From Lepisosteus oculatus (Eukaryota; Chordata; Actinopteri; Semionotiformes; Lepisosteidae): a stretch of 64,000 nt of DNA. A program made the position numbers and the translations under genes. The stretch's first letter is position 1. The number at the start of each line of letters is the position of its first letter. The DNA is taken from positions 20,969,444-21,033,443 of the forward strand of contig NC_090703.1 in assembly GCF_040954835.1 (NCBI RefSeq). The letters are read 5' to 3'. Positions 25,476 to 38,200 of the stretch are shown piece by piece. The notes below the pieces were generated by a model, which saw nothing but the letters and a program-made list of their open reading frames with translations, had not been told where the DNA came from and searched no databases.

Positions 25476-28400
25476 CTACAGCAGAGAGGGAACACAAAGC
25501 AGTCAGCCCCATGCCTTCAAGTCACACCTCACACTCACAGACACAAACACCAGAGAAAAGAGATCAAGGTGCTTGATCAGAGGTAAAGCACTTCGCCAGG
25601 GAGGCATCAGTTTGCACATTCTGGAATTCATTATGAAGGTCTACCGAACATACATGGGTGAGAAAACCAAACCAAACTGGACGTATTACTTGTATAATAT
25701 ACAGGACTATAAAACATACAGGACTATAAAAAATAAGAATTAGAACTTTAATAGAGGATCATCTCTATGATAGTATGATTCACAAAGTTAGCTAAAATAG
25801 ATTTAGAAAAACTAGATCTTGTTAAACTAACATGTTAGGAGTAACTTGAACAAGTTACAGCAGTAATGGGCACAAGATGAGCATTCAATGGGCAGCAAGA
25901 AAGCTTTTGGTAAAAGGTATCTTTTTTGAGGAACTTACATGCATGTATTTGGATATGGTAATTAAGGAATATAAAACAGTACACTTAAATTAGGGGTGAT
26001 GTAATTAAAGGAGAAACACACGGATATGTGCTAGGACCACTGACATTCCTAATGTATAATAACATAGAAATTCTTGTATAGTTAGTAAACTGGTTACATT
26101 TGAATATTATAACAAAATAGAAGGATTAACAAACAGTGTAGAATCTGGAAATGAAACATGGAAATTCCTAAACTTTCAGACTGGGCATACGCCTGGCAGA
26201 CTGCATTTAATGTAAGTGTTGAGTTTTACAAGCAAGTTCTGTAGGAGAATCAAAATACAGATAAAAGAAGATGCTACAGTATTTTGGGAAAAGACTAAAG
26301 CGTCTATGAGGACAATTTCATCTTCTGATCCAGGGCTTTTCAGCCATGGGCCTGGAGACCTACTCACTGGCTGAGCTGTCAGTTACAGAAATGAGCTGTT
26401 AATTGACCAATAATAAGAATAATTTCAGTTCTTGAGTTATTTTCCTAAACCAGTTTGAGGCTGTTTTAACTATTGTCTTGCATAATTAAATTAAGATTGC
26501 ATTATTTTCTACTCACTAACAAGTAAGAAAAATTTCCAATCAAGTGACTTGTTAGGACATTTAAAGACAGCGCTCAGCTGGTACAAAATCAGCATTAATG
26601 TGGGTCTCCAGGACCAAGGTTGAGATCTCCTGTTCTAGACAATGTAGGGAGGCAATACAAACCAAACTTTGGTATATAGATTTGGTATATTTGGTATACT
26701 TAAATCTAGTGTTGTGTTGAAAATGTACAATGCATAAGTAAGACTTAATTCAGAGAGAAGTAAGAACAGATACTTCCGAACCTAAAAGTTTTTTGCCATA
26801 TTTCTTACGCTCAATGATTTAGGGTGTGGAGAAAAGAGGGATCTAAGGTCTGTAATATAGGGTATTTACAACATAGAAACTTGGTTCAGTTGTTTATCTT
26901 GAAAACACTTGTAAAACCTCAATTAAAAAATTGGAACTAAAAGCCCATCCAATTCTGAGAAGCTACAAGAAATTAATCTTTTTAGTCTTGAACTGGATCT
27001 GATTCAAATATTCAAAAACCCCACTGACAAAGTCAACCTACTTGATTTCTTTATATTTGACAGGGAAATAAACATTCAACACCGTAGTTTTATTAAGAAT
27101 ATGAAGAAGTCCAGACCTAGGTTAAATGAAATTTATAAAATATGTAACCTTTCTTCAAGTTCACATGAATGGTTCTGTACAACTGTGAGATCCATTCTGC
27201 CCAACTAGTTTGTTTGGCTGTAGATAGGTAACTGATCCAATGATCTCATCCAGCCATTTTTTGAAAGAAACCACTGTGTCAGCTTCCACAATATGGCTGT
27301 TAATATAACTTGCTCTAGACTCCCGTGAGGCTTCATGCAAAAAAAGCCTCCTGCGTATAATACACAACATTCTCTGAGGACTCAGGACTCTTCTGTGCTC
27401 TGTGTGTACATAACAGCACTCTTAAAACTACTTAGTTCATTACAAAATTTTGCTTTATACTTGCCAAAAATAATACTTGATCAAATAAGGAAAACCATTT
27501 CTTACACTTAATAAATTGGAGAATATCTTTCACTCACATAATTACTGGTGTGCACAAAGAATGAAAGATTATGGGTACGTACTTGGTACTCATCCACAAC
27601 AGAAAAGGTGTATTCATGCCTTGCGATGATGTGATGACAATTTTTACACACATCTGTTAAAACAAGAGTGAGAAAAAAGCAAGAGATTATGGAGGAGAAA
27701 GGAGGGCTTTTGCCCCTGCAAAAATCTTTGGATCTTTTAGGATGAAAGCAAAATGTAAAAACAAAAAATCAATTTTATCATAAGTTTCAGCACAATTTCA
27801 TCCCATCCCAGCAGGGAGATTCACCGTTGCTTAAAATTACACAAGGGTAACTGTATGTGGGGTTTAACTGGGGATAAATCTGAAGATCGTTCTTCCCCCC
27901 CAACACAAACTGCCTGCCACTGAGACAGTTCCTCTGTCTAAATGGACATTCCTCTTTGGGGCAATTTGTACATCAAAGACATAAACTCACGGTCATAGGT
28001 GACAATTTCTTCTCCATCGTCATCTTCTGTGACTCTGTTGTCGATCATCACAAAGTCCCGCTGGTTGCATTTTGCACAGCCCACATAATTCAACAAATAG
28101 GACCCATTTTCTAAACATGTGCTACCCTGGAAATGAAAGGGAGGTAGGGTGAGCAAATATGAATCCTTTGAGATATCTCAAAAGGTAACTAATTTTAAGA
28201 TAGTCAATAGTGTAATACTCCGGAGTTTTGCTCGAATTTGACAACAAACCAAAGAATTATGATGTAGGTAAAGAACATGATGCTGTGTAAAGATTAAGTT
28301 AAACCTATTAATCCCACCTCATCTGTTCTTCCGGTACTTTTATCTTAAATTATTTATATTACAGGAGCACAGTAATCTTTAATTTCTGAGGTGTGCTGCA

Positions 28401-28882
28401 ATTTTTGCGAATGACAACATGCTTTATCAGTATAAATCAACGTCTAGAAGCAATGCTTACGGTAATATGTGAGTAGCAGTGTTTTTTTTTTCGAAATAAA
28501 TCGTTTTCATTTTATTGCACTACAAAATCTTTTGTGCTACTTCAACTATCAAACCACAATAGATTTATATTTAAGTGAGCTCCTTTGCGCGTATAGTACG
28601 TTAATCGCAACCATTTAAAATACTTTAGGAAAAGTAAACAAATACATGAACGAGTTTTATAGTTTCCGAATTCAATGTATTTTAAAATATGAGCCTTAAT
28701 GAATATTGCTGAATAAAAGACGTGAACATTCAAATCCGTGTGAACAAAACCAATACACATGCACTAAAACATTTCTTTAAAATGTACACTAGCCAAAACA
28801 TGGTTTTAGCCACGGACGAACTTTAAAAATCTATTTATCTTACCCTGTCAGGGTATTCCTTCTGTACACAACCTCCACACAT
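25383..28882 (-). CDS. CHURC1: CHURC1, Churchill domain containing 1 (complete, four coding exons)
   Basis: Coding exons are 28882-28844, 28126-27991, 27653-27583 and 25475-25383, all with AG/GT borders and matching phases. They sum to 339 nt, or 112 residues plus stop, the same length as human CHURC1. The protein begins [12 protein letters not shown] and ends [12 protein letters not shown]. It keeps the paired zinc ligands Cys2/Cys5, Cys30/Cys33, Cys61/Cys64 and Cys88/Cys91, with His59, His66 and His71 nearby. Churchill was described as an FGF-induced zinc-binding factor in the chick neural plate. No frameshift is seen, so the gene looks functional. Intron 3 (25476-27582) contains a hAT-like element and a LINE fragment. 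Confidence 0.96.
26331..26632. mobile_element. Non-autonomous hAT-like element (about 300 bp) in CHURC1 intron 3
   Basis: The left end CAGGGCTTTTCAGCCATGGG and the inward-read right end CAGGAGATCTCAACCTTGGT form 30-bp terminal inverted repeats matching at about 23 of 30 positions. Flanking octamers TTCTGATC and TTCTAGAC agree at 5 of 8, perhaps a decayed 8-bp target duplication. The CAGGG end and 8-bp duplication are hAT features. Confidence 0.55.
27160..27400 (-). repeat. LINE fragment (L2/CR1-like), end of ORF2 and 3' region
   Basis: On the minus strand a decayed frame reads [20 protein letters not shown], similar to the C-terminal end of L2/CR1-type reverse transcriptase proteins, followed by a GGCAGAATGG-type 3' tail. 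It lies in CHURC1 intron 3. Confidence 0.6.
27583..27653 (-). CDS. CHURC1: CHURC1 exon 3
   Basis: This 71-nt exon is short. It encodes [24 protein letters not shown] with the third Cys pair and the histidine cluster. The acceptor is TTTTAACAG and the donor CAA|GTACGT in phase 0. Confidence 0.95.
27991..28126 (-). CDS. CHURC1: CHURC1 exon 2
   Basis: The exon encodes [40 protein letters not shown] and IVTYD. The acceptor is CATTTCCAG and the donor GACC|GTGAGT in phase 1. It contains the second Cys-x-x-Cys pair. Confidence 0.96.
28844..28882 (-). CDS. CHURC1: CHURC1 exon 1 coding part
   Basis: The exon encodes [16 protein letters not shown] lies at 28880-28882 and the donor CAGG|GTAAGA in phase 0. 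The start is chosen because Met-Cys-Gly-Gly-Cys is the conserved beginning of Churchill and holds the first zinc-ligand pair. Confidence 0.95.
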
Positions 28883-29000
28883 ACTTTGTCGACTAGATAT
28901 TGCTAACAACTTAAACTTCAACTTGTTCTTCCTAACTGGGAAGTTCACTTATACACGAACTGCACCCACTTCCGCTCTGTCGCGGAGCAATGACGTTTTC
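28883..29000 (-). promoter_or_regulatory. CHURC1: CHURC1 proximal promoter
   Basis: Upstream of the CHURC1 start, on the minus strand, there is an ETS-type site AGCGGAAGTGG (28966-28976). A CRE half-site TGACGT lies at 28991-28996, in a short CpG-containing patch. No TATA box is evident. ETS and CRE sites are common in TATA-less housekeeping promoters. The transcription start cannot be fixed from sequence. Confidence 0.45.
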
Positions 29001-30175
29001 ATTCTTTACTGGATGCAAAAAAGGTTTTAAACGAATCAACCTTCTAATAAAATTTAATTTAACATTTTTTTAAACAGAAAAAATTCTGATATTTTCCTTG
29101 TTTTGAGTCTTGCTTATAAGCATATTTCTTCAGCTAATAGTCACTATTGTTCGTACTGTTTATAATTCTATTTTTAATAATACGAATACAGTAGGCTATA
29201 TACCAAAAACATAGTGTTTCACTTTTGTACCAAGTTTTAAACCTAAACATCTTTGGATTGAATTGCATTGGTTTTAGATAGAGTTTCAGTATATAGTGTT
29301 TCTTGAGCACTGCCACTTCGTTTTCAGTTCCTTTCGCTTCAGATGGACAACCAGCTATTTTGTAAAACAGTGGCAGTACAAGACAGTGCTGAAAACAAAT
29401 AGATGCAGGAGCAGGACACCAGACTGTGCCTCGGGCCCTGTTCTGCTATGCAGTCAATCCTGCAGCAGCTGCCCCTGTGAAAACTGATCCATGCATGCTT
29501 GAAGTTTGTAGTAACTCAGATGATGTCATTCCAGTCATTCTACACATGTCCTAGAGCGATCTCCCAACGTTCCTGGGCCCTCAATCACATGCCGTTTGCA
29601 GAAAGGTTTAGTTACCAAATGATATCAGCGTAACCCGCCAGATTCTATTGGCCCCAAATTGCTATGTTCCACCTCAAAAGTGAGGCACCTCATGAGACAT
29701 CAGGTCATCTTCTTGCCAGTCTGGAAAATAACCAATTGTTGTACTTATAGCCTGGATCCATATTGGGTCAGAGGCAGTGCACATCCTTTGCAAGCTTCCT
29801 TGTAAAATTCTGACCACCCAAGTCAAAAGCCTGAAAAAACTGCATTGGACTTTACTTATACTTAACCACAGAGTTCACTGAAAATGCTGCTACAGCAGTC
29901 ATGGTGCTGATGTAATTTTGTGAAATACAGAGCAGCTCTTTCCAGTGCATAGGGCAGGGTTGTGTTCTTCATTTCAGGGAAAATGGAATCCATTTATTGG
30001 AATAGAAAAGAGGGATTGGTATTTTTGATTTTTTTTTCTACAGCTCCATTTTCAGCCTAATAAAAAGTATTTAGTCCAATTTTTTATACACCAAATGCAG
30101 AGCAGTACTTATGATTCTTCCAATTTCCTTTTGTTGGTAGCTGCATAATTTACCTGAGGTCTAAAAGCAATCTGT
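29001..30175. other. Intergenic, upstream of CHURC1
   Basis: No gene recognised. GPX2, which I recall lying close to CHURC1 in mammals, was looked for in this interval and up to 35 kb without success. Confidence 0.4.
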
Positions 30176-30363
30176 GAAATCTATTTTCTATCCGTTTCTT
30201 CCAAATCAGGGGAGCAGGGGAGCCTGAGCTGATCCCAGCAAGCAAGGGGTGCAAGGCAGGGTGCACCCCAGATGGGGTTCCAGTCCATCGGCAGACAGAC
30301 AAAAACACATAGATAAACATGCACCCACTCACACCTAGGGGCAATTTTCCAGAAGCCAATTAA

Positions 30364-31060
30364 TCTACTAGCCAGCAGCTATATCACCCTGCAACTACCA
30401 ACTGGCAGCCCACTGAAGCTAAGTAGGGATGAGCCTGGCCAATACTTGGGATGTGAGACTTCTGAGGAAACCTAAGGGATAGGTGTTAGTGGGACAAACA
30501 GACTGCAGGGTGCTACCTATGTGCTCAAATATAGCAGTGTCCTTCGGATGAAACATAAAACCAAGGTCCTGAATGCGGTCATTAAAAATGCTAGGGTATT
30601 TCTTGAAAGAAGTTGAGGTCTTATCCCCAATGTCCTGACCAAATTTCCCACTGGCCTTTACCAATAAAATTTTTTAAGACAGGGAGAGAGAAGCTTGGAG
30701 TCTGAGCACAGGGTCAGCTATTTATATGGCACCCGTGGAGCAGCTGGGGTTAACGGCCTTGCTCAGGGGCCCAACGGAATAGGATTCCTCTGCCAGCCGT
30801 GGGATTTGAACCGGCAACCTTTCAGCCACAGTGCTACCACTCTGCCCCTAATCCCCAACTATGAATTAGATGAATCACTCTGCTCTCTGATAGCTGATGT
30901 GTGGTGAGTGTACAGGTGCACTTTGGCTGCCATTGCATCCAAGTGGGCCTAGTCATTGGTGGTGGAGGAGGGGAGTCTCCAATACCCCATTACCTGTAAA
31001 ACTTTCTGAGTGGAGCACCCAGAAAAGTGCTATAGAAGCATAAAGCAATTATTATTACCA
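30364..31060 (+). repeat. 5S-rRNA-derived SINE, inserted in family A and itself interrupted
   Basis: The head (AGCAGCTATATCACCCTGCA, then GAAGCTAAGTAGG) starts at about 30368 and the body contains TGTCCTTCGGATGAAACAT. After an insertion at about 30673-30847 it resumes CTATGAATTAGATG..., ending GTGCTATAGAAGC and ATTATTA. Confidence 0.8.
30673..30847. repeat. Third dispersed repeat inserted in the SINE
   Basis: About 175 bases absent from the other SINE copies. It contains GGGGTTAACGGCCTTGCTCA, GGGCCCAAC, and GGGATTTGAACCGGCAACCT, which resembles a tRNA-like B-box motif (G-A-T-T-T-G-A-A-C-C). A common fish repeat type, family name not known to me. Confidence 0.6.
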
Positions 31061-31303
31061 GTATTTTTTTTGGACAGTGGAAGGCAACCTGAGCACTTGG
31101 GAGGATACCCACACTAACATGGGGGAGAACATACCACCTCAACACAGATAGCAGGTCCGGAATTGATCCCAGGACCCTATTACTGCGCGGCAGCAATGCT
31201 ATTCACTGTACCACCATTCCATGCCCGATCTGTGACATGTTAACTTTAATTTTTGTTCAGTTTTAAGGCTTTCAGCAATTTTAATGAAAAATTGCACTTG
31301 TGT

Positions 31304-31632
31304 TGGGGGCAGCACAGTGGCAGAGTGGTTAGCAATGCTGCCTCGCAGCACTGGGGCCCTGGGTTCAATTCCAAACATGCTAGCTGTGTGGAGTTTGTAT
31401 GTTCACTTGAGTTTGGTCCGGGTGCTCTGGTTTCTTCCCACAGTCCAAAGACATACTAGTAGGTCTGGGAAAATTGGTCCTGGTGCGAGTATGTGTGTGT
31501 CTGTGTGTGCCCTGTAATGGACTGGTGTCCCATCCAAGGTATATCCTGCTTTGCATCTGTTACTCGCTAAGACAGGCTGCGGCTCCTACGTGACCCTGAA
31601 CTGGATAAAGTGATTAGGAAATGAATGGATGC
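31304..31632 (-). repeat. Dispersed repeat family A copy, minus orientation
   Basis: The plus strand shows GGCAGCACAGTGGCAGAGTG, GTTAGCAATGCTGCCTC, CCCTGGGTTCAATTCC and TGTGGAGTTTGTATGTTC, ending ATGAATGGATG. This is the reverse complement of the family A consensus. Confidence 0.8.
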
Positions 31633-34600
31633 AAGTGAGTAGCATGTCGCTTTTCACTTTTTAGTCAGCTAACAGATGGGAGATTGAAGAATAAACTGAT
31701 TTCAAACCATCATATGTGACTTGGTAACAGCCGGTCGTGGCCAAGTATGTATCAGGTCTGAATCTATTCATTATTATTGTTGTAATGGAGTACCTCAAAG
31801 ACAAAGAGCAAAAGGATTAACCCAAAGTTGACTGAAGAGCTGATAAATGAAATACCCATTTACAACGGGCATTACAGCAAAACTGGTGTTTACACAGAGA
31901 AGAGCTTCTCGCACAAAATATTTTAAACGTATACACTGTTATTGTTAACATGAAAACGTTAGGTGTTTTTACAAAAATCCTGAATAGCAATTTTCAATGC
32001 AAGAGAGGTCTTTAAGACCACCAGTGGCAGAAGGACACAAGTAAGAATTATGAGGAGTTTTCAGGACACAAAATAAGATGCCGTCTGGAAAAAAAAACAC
32101 TTGTCCCACTTCAAGAAATAGCTTGATAGGACTCTTGGATCAGTAAGATGATGGTCACCAAACAAGACAGTTTAGACTCCACTGGTGAATGTTTTAAAGA
32201 CCTTTTTGACAAATCTGTCAGGCTGTTTAATAACCACAAGAATCCTGAAACTTATCATTCCTCATTTAAAAGACAAATACATACTGCTATTGGATTAGAG
32301 GCATTTCAACTACAGAGCCTAAGTACAACCACAGCAGAGAACATAATGCAGATATTTTATACATTATAAAACACATGCACACAGGATTTTTAAATAAAGC
32401 AAATATATTGTGGAAAAAATATATACGTTCATAAATAATTTCCAAAAATTAAAAAATATTAAATGCAAATACAAAAATGCTTGTGATACGAATTTTAAAA
32501 AGCAGAACAGAATACAAAAAATACAAAATCCACTCCAACACATAAATAATCTTTGTTATTTTGAACTTGTAAACATTCTTGCACACATATATATTTATAA
32601 AAATAAAACTATCTGTACATCCTTCTTTAAAAGAGATCAGCCTTCATTTGAATTATTAATTTTAGGTTCCAAGAGTAACCCAGTTATGTCAACATTAATG
32701 TGTTGTAGCATGCAGCCTTCAAATGAATCAACAATAGGGGATTTTTTTTTGGACTGTTTGATCTCCATATTTTATCATTGACCCATGTTATTCTATCACA
32801 TCCCTATTATGCTTTCAGCCACTGTAGATTAGGTCAATCTAGAGGGTATTCTAACATCAGAATTCACAGAGTGGCAATGGGCAATTATAAACTGCTCTTT
32901 CAATCAAAGGGGGAGAGCCCAGTGTTCTTGTCTTTGCAGGCCATAAGCAAATATCTTTTTATGAGCTTTTCCACAGTCAGGAGGTGTTCATACTTCATAT
33001 AGTACAGTACTTGTTTTCACCTCAGGTTTGATGCTATATTGGTAACACAGTGAGACAGTTTGCTATTGTTTTAATACACACACCTTAAAATAAAAGATTA
33101 AATTTACAAATTAAGGCTTTACTATAGAAGATGAGGTGAGTACAGGTACAGCTGTAACAATGAACCCAGAGACACATTTTCACAACATTAGCACATATCA
33201 GATTGAAATCTATAGTGTGTTTTGAAGCTACAATATTAACCCTGTAGCTGGCACTGTAAAGTACATAATGTATAGCCTATTTGTTCCTCTGAGGTACAAG
33301 CTTAATCTGGTCTATCCTACACAAATTTCTAAATTTCAGAGTCTAACCCTGCAATATTAAATGCAGAGGGATGCAGTCTTTTGAACTGACAGTCCTGTTA
33401 ACACCACTTACTCTCAAAGCAGTAGATTTTTCCAAGCCTGAAGTCAGTTAAATGTAAAACTATGTACAAATTCTATGTACGGATTTAAACAAATGTGTTT
33501 CTCAATCTATTATATAGATTATTAAACAGTTTGTACGTATTTGTATGGCTAATCATATTATATCATATCATATCCAGGTATCCCCTCCATATTACAATGC
33601 CTGAAAATATTCTCAAACGGCAGGCTCCAGGTAAATTGTTTCAGTAAGAGGAAGTGTGAAAGCTTGTCAGACAATGAAGTAACACCAAAGTAAATTTATA
33701 GGAATTTAAGTGATTTTCTAATAAGGCTTGCTGTGTCAGGAATATCGTAACATTTTTTGCATAAGTGAATGAAAATAGTAAATAACCACATATACATATA
33801 AACACAAAGATACTTATATACATAATCAGTTCAGGTAAAATTCAAGTTTTTTAGGTCTGATAAATTACATAACATTCTTGGTGATGCTTATTTGCTGACC
33901 TAATCATTGAATCGCTGACTCTAAAGCACATTTTGCACAGATGAATACTAGACTTGAAGGACTGATATATGTCATCAGTACTTCCCTGTTAATTTCTGCT
34001 CAAGCTTGTTTAAAATATTTTCCATGTCACAAAAAATAAGGATTCTGAAATTAAAATTCTCAAAAGTAAATATCAGCTGTTTTACTGTGCAAACCTGGTT
34101 TGCACAAAACTGAGTCATTCACTGAAAAGGTCTGTATAACTGTGATTCTCCACCACTTATTGTTTGAATTTCAATTCAGTCTTTTCTGATTCACTACAAT
34201 TGTGTTTTTTGCAGCACACCACTTAATGGAGTCTTTTTATTACAACAGCAACAGAAAATCATATTTGAAACATGTAATAGGACATCAGACTAGTAAAGCA
34301 AGAAATCACAGTGAAGTGCCGATGTTATACGCAGCTCTCTTTAAAGACTGAGCTGCAGGGTATGTAGTTTATATTTAGTGGTTTAGACTTCTAACAGAAT
34401 GTTTTGTGAAAGGTCCAGTATGACAATCTGTGTTCCATGTGCTTTCAAGAGTTTGCTTATCTTTGGCACAATATGTTCAGTCCACAATATCTTAGATATC
34501 TGCAATGAAGGTACTGCTGACTTGAATTAAACACAGCAGTGCTTAAAAATAGTATTAAAAACTACTGAAATAGAAACCAGGATTTTTTTGGTCTCTGTGA

Positions 34601-35136
34601 ACTTAGCACTCTTTGCTTGAGAGGAAAATGTTCCCAGTCACTGAAACGTTCTCTAAAAGCTTTATTTCCTCCTCAGAGATGACTGCTGGAAAATAGAGAC
34701 TGAAGCAGCCCTAGTAGGCACAGCAACGCAGCAATTTCAGTAGAGCAATTGTCCGTATTATATACTGTATATATATTATCATGGGTTGTTATCTGTTCAT
34801 CATGACTAAGCACTGAAAGTTAAGTGTTTAAGGTATACTCTCTGATCAAAATAAACAAAAACTATCTGCTTCATATTTCATATGGCAAATACATCATATG
34901 GTTTTGCCTTGTGATTAGTGTCTTTACATCCCTGTCTGCTTTATGGCTTCTATAAGTAGCAAATCATGAAAGGTATAGAGTAAATGCAGAAGCACTTTCT
35001 TCAAATGGGTCTTAGAGGTGCATCAGTGGCTGCATGGATTCTGACCTTTAGGTCAACCTGCAAACCATCCAAGCACACTTAGGAGGATTTCCTTGTCCAT
35101 CTTGGCAGCCCTGCTTGCGGATGAAAGCTGCTGGTC
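31633..35136. other. STARD9 3' flank and intergenic DNA
   Basis: AT-rich. Part of 34.2-35.1 kb is probably STARD9 3'UTR. No other gene or clear repeat recognised. Confidence 0.4.
34661..34666 (-). terminator. STARD9: Candidate STARD9 polyadenylation signal
   Basis: This is the first clean AATAAA on the minus strand about 470 bases past the STARD9 stop. Another lies at 34236-34241. AATAAA hexamers are common in this AT-rich DNA, so the true site needs transcript data. Confidence 0.35.
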
Positions 35137-35238
35137 TCAGAAAGAGAAAAAGCTGTCCAGATCTGCTATAACCATCGCCTGCCTCTTGGCCACTGAGCCC
35201 AGCAGGGGCTGTGGAAGGACTGGAGTCCCCAGATCGAC
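35137..35238 (-). CDS. STARD9: STARD9 last coding exon, end of START domain
   Basis: The exon encodes VDLGTPVLPQPLLGSVAKRQ AMVIADLDSFFSF and then TGA. The Q|VDLG-x-P-x-(I/V)P motif followed by the C-terminal helix is the normal end of START domains. The stop directly after the helix means the protein has no extra tail. Confidence 0.92.
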   Translation of the reverse strand, partial: VDLGTPVLPQPLLGSVAKRQAMVIADLDSFFSF

Positions 35239-38200
35239 CTGCAGAGAATAGGGGAGGAAAAGCATACATCCTGAGCAATGAAAGCAAGACTTTGTCTGAG
35301 AAAAACAGCCTGACCCTGTTGGTTGACTGAAGATCCTGCCAGTACAGCTCACACACAACCCTGAGGAATTGGAGTTATCACTAACATATTCAGTACTGTG
35401 TACTGATTTAGGGGAAAAAAAGGCATGTTTAGCTAATATCAAAGGTAAATGAGGCACTATCACCCACTATAACTCAGCCACTGGAGGGTGAAAAGCTAGC
35501 TAATAATCTGTGGTTTTGACTGTCCATTCTTATTCATGTTTTTTTTTTAAGTCTTACTGTACCTTGATTGGTACTTTTCAATTATTCTTTTGTCAAATCT
35601 ACAGTTGAAATTAATGTTCATTTTGATCTTCATTTTTCTACTCAGTCAATGGATGAGTGAAACTCACATTTAAAACTTTTAAACAGCTGACTTTTTATTC
35701 CACTGAGAAGCATTTATCAACATATTTCAAACACATACAATAAACCCGTAGTTGTAAACCCTTTATCTGAACATGTTGCTAAAATTTATATCAATATTGT
35801 TATTTCATGGTGATTTTATCACTATTCAATCATTTAGCTGATGCGATCTTGGAGGGAGAAAAATACAAACATGGTTTTCCGACATTTCTCAACCGCTAAT
35901 TGTTTAGACTGACAGCTTGTTTTTTAAATGTGACACGCACCTATTTAAATTAAAGTGCAGCAACCTAAGGATTTAACAGGTGGCTAAAGTCAGCACTCTT
36001 AAGAAAGAAGACCCCAGGAATGAAACTGAATGAATTAGCATGACAGAAACCCAGGAGTATGTCTGTGAAATCCTGGATTAGTGCTCGAATATGGTGGTGG
36101 GTGGAGGAAAAGAGAGGGCGTACCTGTGTCATGTAGATGACCCTGGTGACCTCTTTCCCATCACGGGTGTGGGGCTGCAGTACCCAGGCGCTGGGCAGCA
36201 GCTCTCCACGCACCATCTCTGTGCCAGGGCGGGGCAGGCTCTCATCGTATATGGAGCGCATCGCCAGCACAAACTGGCCTTCCTGAGGGGAGGGGTGAGA
36301 ACACTCTGAAGCCACACATCTCTGCCACACCAAGGGTACTACGGCTATCAGGAAACAAAAGCATTGAGCTTTGACTGGCCCCATCTTGTTGTCAGTCATC
36401 CTTCATGTTACAACTGGGAAGGTAATAAGAATCTCATTGCCTAGCAGTTTCTTTAATTTCGGGTTTTACAAGGTGTACAGTATACAGTATAATCCAACAG
36501 CAAGGGGAGTTCATGCTTTCTACTCTAATACACAGATATATACAAATGACTGTGTACACATGTGCATATACTGTACACACATCACAGAACTTCAGCTACA
36601 TGTCTCTGGTAAATCATCCTGGCTCTGAATGAGGATAGGGATTTATAGTGTGTGGTCTGTAACAGAGCCACAAAAGAACTCATTAAAGGTATTAAAAGAT
36701 GAGGTAGAATAAGCACCAGCAAACATACCAGCCCATTCCTGGACTGTTGCAGGACCAGCCTGGTCTATAACATCACAAAAAGAATATAGATGCATGACTG
36801 AAGTTTGCCAGACAACACCTAGGTGAAGATCAGGGCTATGTGAACAATGTGCTATGGACGGGTGAGACAAAGGTAGAACTATTTGGCCACAATGCCAGAC
36901 CTCATGGGAGGCCATCAGTCAAAAAGCTGAAGCTGAACCATAAGTGGACCTTGCAACAAGACAATGACCCAAACCACTCAGGCAAATCCACAAAAGAATG
37001 GCTCAAAAAGAAGAAATGGAGGCTTATGGAATGGCTTAGTCAAAGCCCAGAACTTAACTCCATACAAATGCTGTGGGGGGACTTGAAGCAGGCAGTACAT
37101 GTAAGAAAGCCCTCAAATATCACACAGTTGAAGGAGTTCTGTAAGGAGGAGTGGGAAAAACTATCTCCAAGTTAATGTAGGAGACTGATAGATAATTACA
37201 AGAAACACCTACAAGAATGTCTGCACTCACACTGGGACACACAACTCTCTGCACACCTACTGTACCAGCCTCGGGATACCAGGCCCATGGCTGCCTTATT
37301 CAGGACTCACCTGCTTGTCCTCAGCGCTGATGCAGCAGAAGTCCCGGGGCTGTTTGAGGTAGCACACTGAAGTGTCCATCACCACATACACTGGGGAAGA
37401 CATTTTACCTTTATTTCCTGTTTTGTTTCATGCGAATTTTTATTTGCTTTGGCAACACTGATTGTACCCATCGATCATGCTAATAAAGCACCTTGATTTG
37501 AAAAAACTGAAATTGATAACTTGCTGTTCAGTCATGTTACTAGACTACAGAAAGGACTGTTTGCTTGACTGTTCTTTCTAGGTATAGTATAAAAAAAACC
37601 AATATCCTTCGTACTGATGAAGGAACAAACTCAGGTAGGATATTTTGACAGTAAAGCAGTTATAAATACATTGTTTTTAAAAGTGGCAGTGTGTGCCAGT
37701 GTGAGAGTGCCCATGTGTGTGTGTATGCACGTGTGTGTGAGAGCCCTCACCCAGCTGTGTGGTGCTGTCCAGCCTTGTGGCCTGTGCTGTCTTGACAGCT
37801 CTGTGGTAAAGGTGAGTCTTGGAGTGGTCCCTGATCATACACCACACGCTGTACAGAGGCTGCTTGATCACAGCTGCCCCCAGGAAGCCGTGCATGGATG
37901 GGCTGGAGAAAGGCTTGTAGTACACCAGCACCCCTTGCTCCAGCCCTTGGTACCTGGTGTCAAGACAGAAGAGCGGATTTACTATAAATGGGCATAGTTA
38001 TTGAGCATTAAAACATGTAAAAAAGAATTGAGAGTGGCTGAAGATTTACCCAAGAAAACATAAGAATAATTGAACTGAGTATTGCAAAACCTGGAGCAGT
38101 CCATACACTGACAGTGTCCTTGTAAATTGGAAGCACAGTGTTCCTCTCCATACTGTATGTGCACTGTCCAGAACAAAACGCAACTGATCCCAATGTGGGC

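Larger units (their letters stand above)
30176..31232 (+). repeat. Dispersed repeat family A copy split by a SINE insertion
   Basis: The left part 30176-30363 ends ...CCAGAAGCCAATTAATCTAC. The right part resumes at about 31055 with ACCAGTATT and TGGACAGTGGAAGGCAACCT and runs to CACTGTACCACC near 31220. Joined in order they match the uninterrupted copies at 42270 and 57589. Confidence 0.75.

Noticed and set aside
35048..35356. Alternative minus-strand frame over the last STARD9 exon (GRSGDSSPSTAPAG...)
   Set aside because: It is out of phase with the upstream exon; the in-phase reading gives a normal START domain end and stop.
37677..37931. Frame running past the STARD9 START exon into HTHVHTHTHGHSHTG-like sequence
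   Set aside because: The His/Thr-rich end is intronic (TG)n-like sequence after the GTGAGG donor at 37751, not protein.
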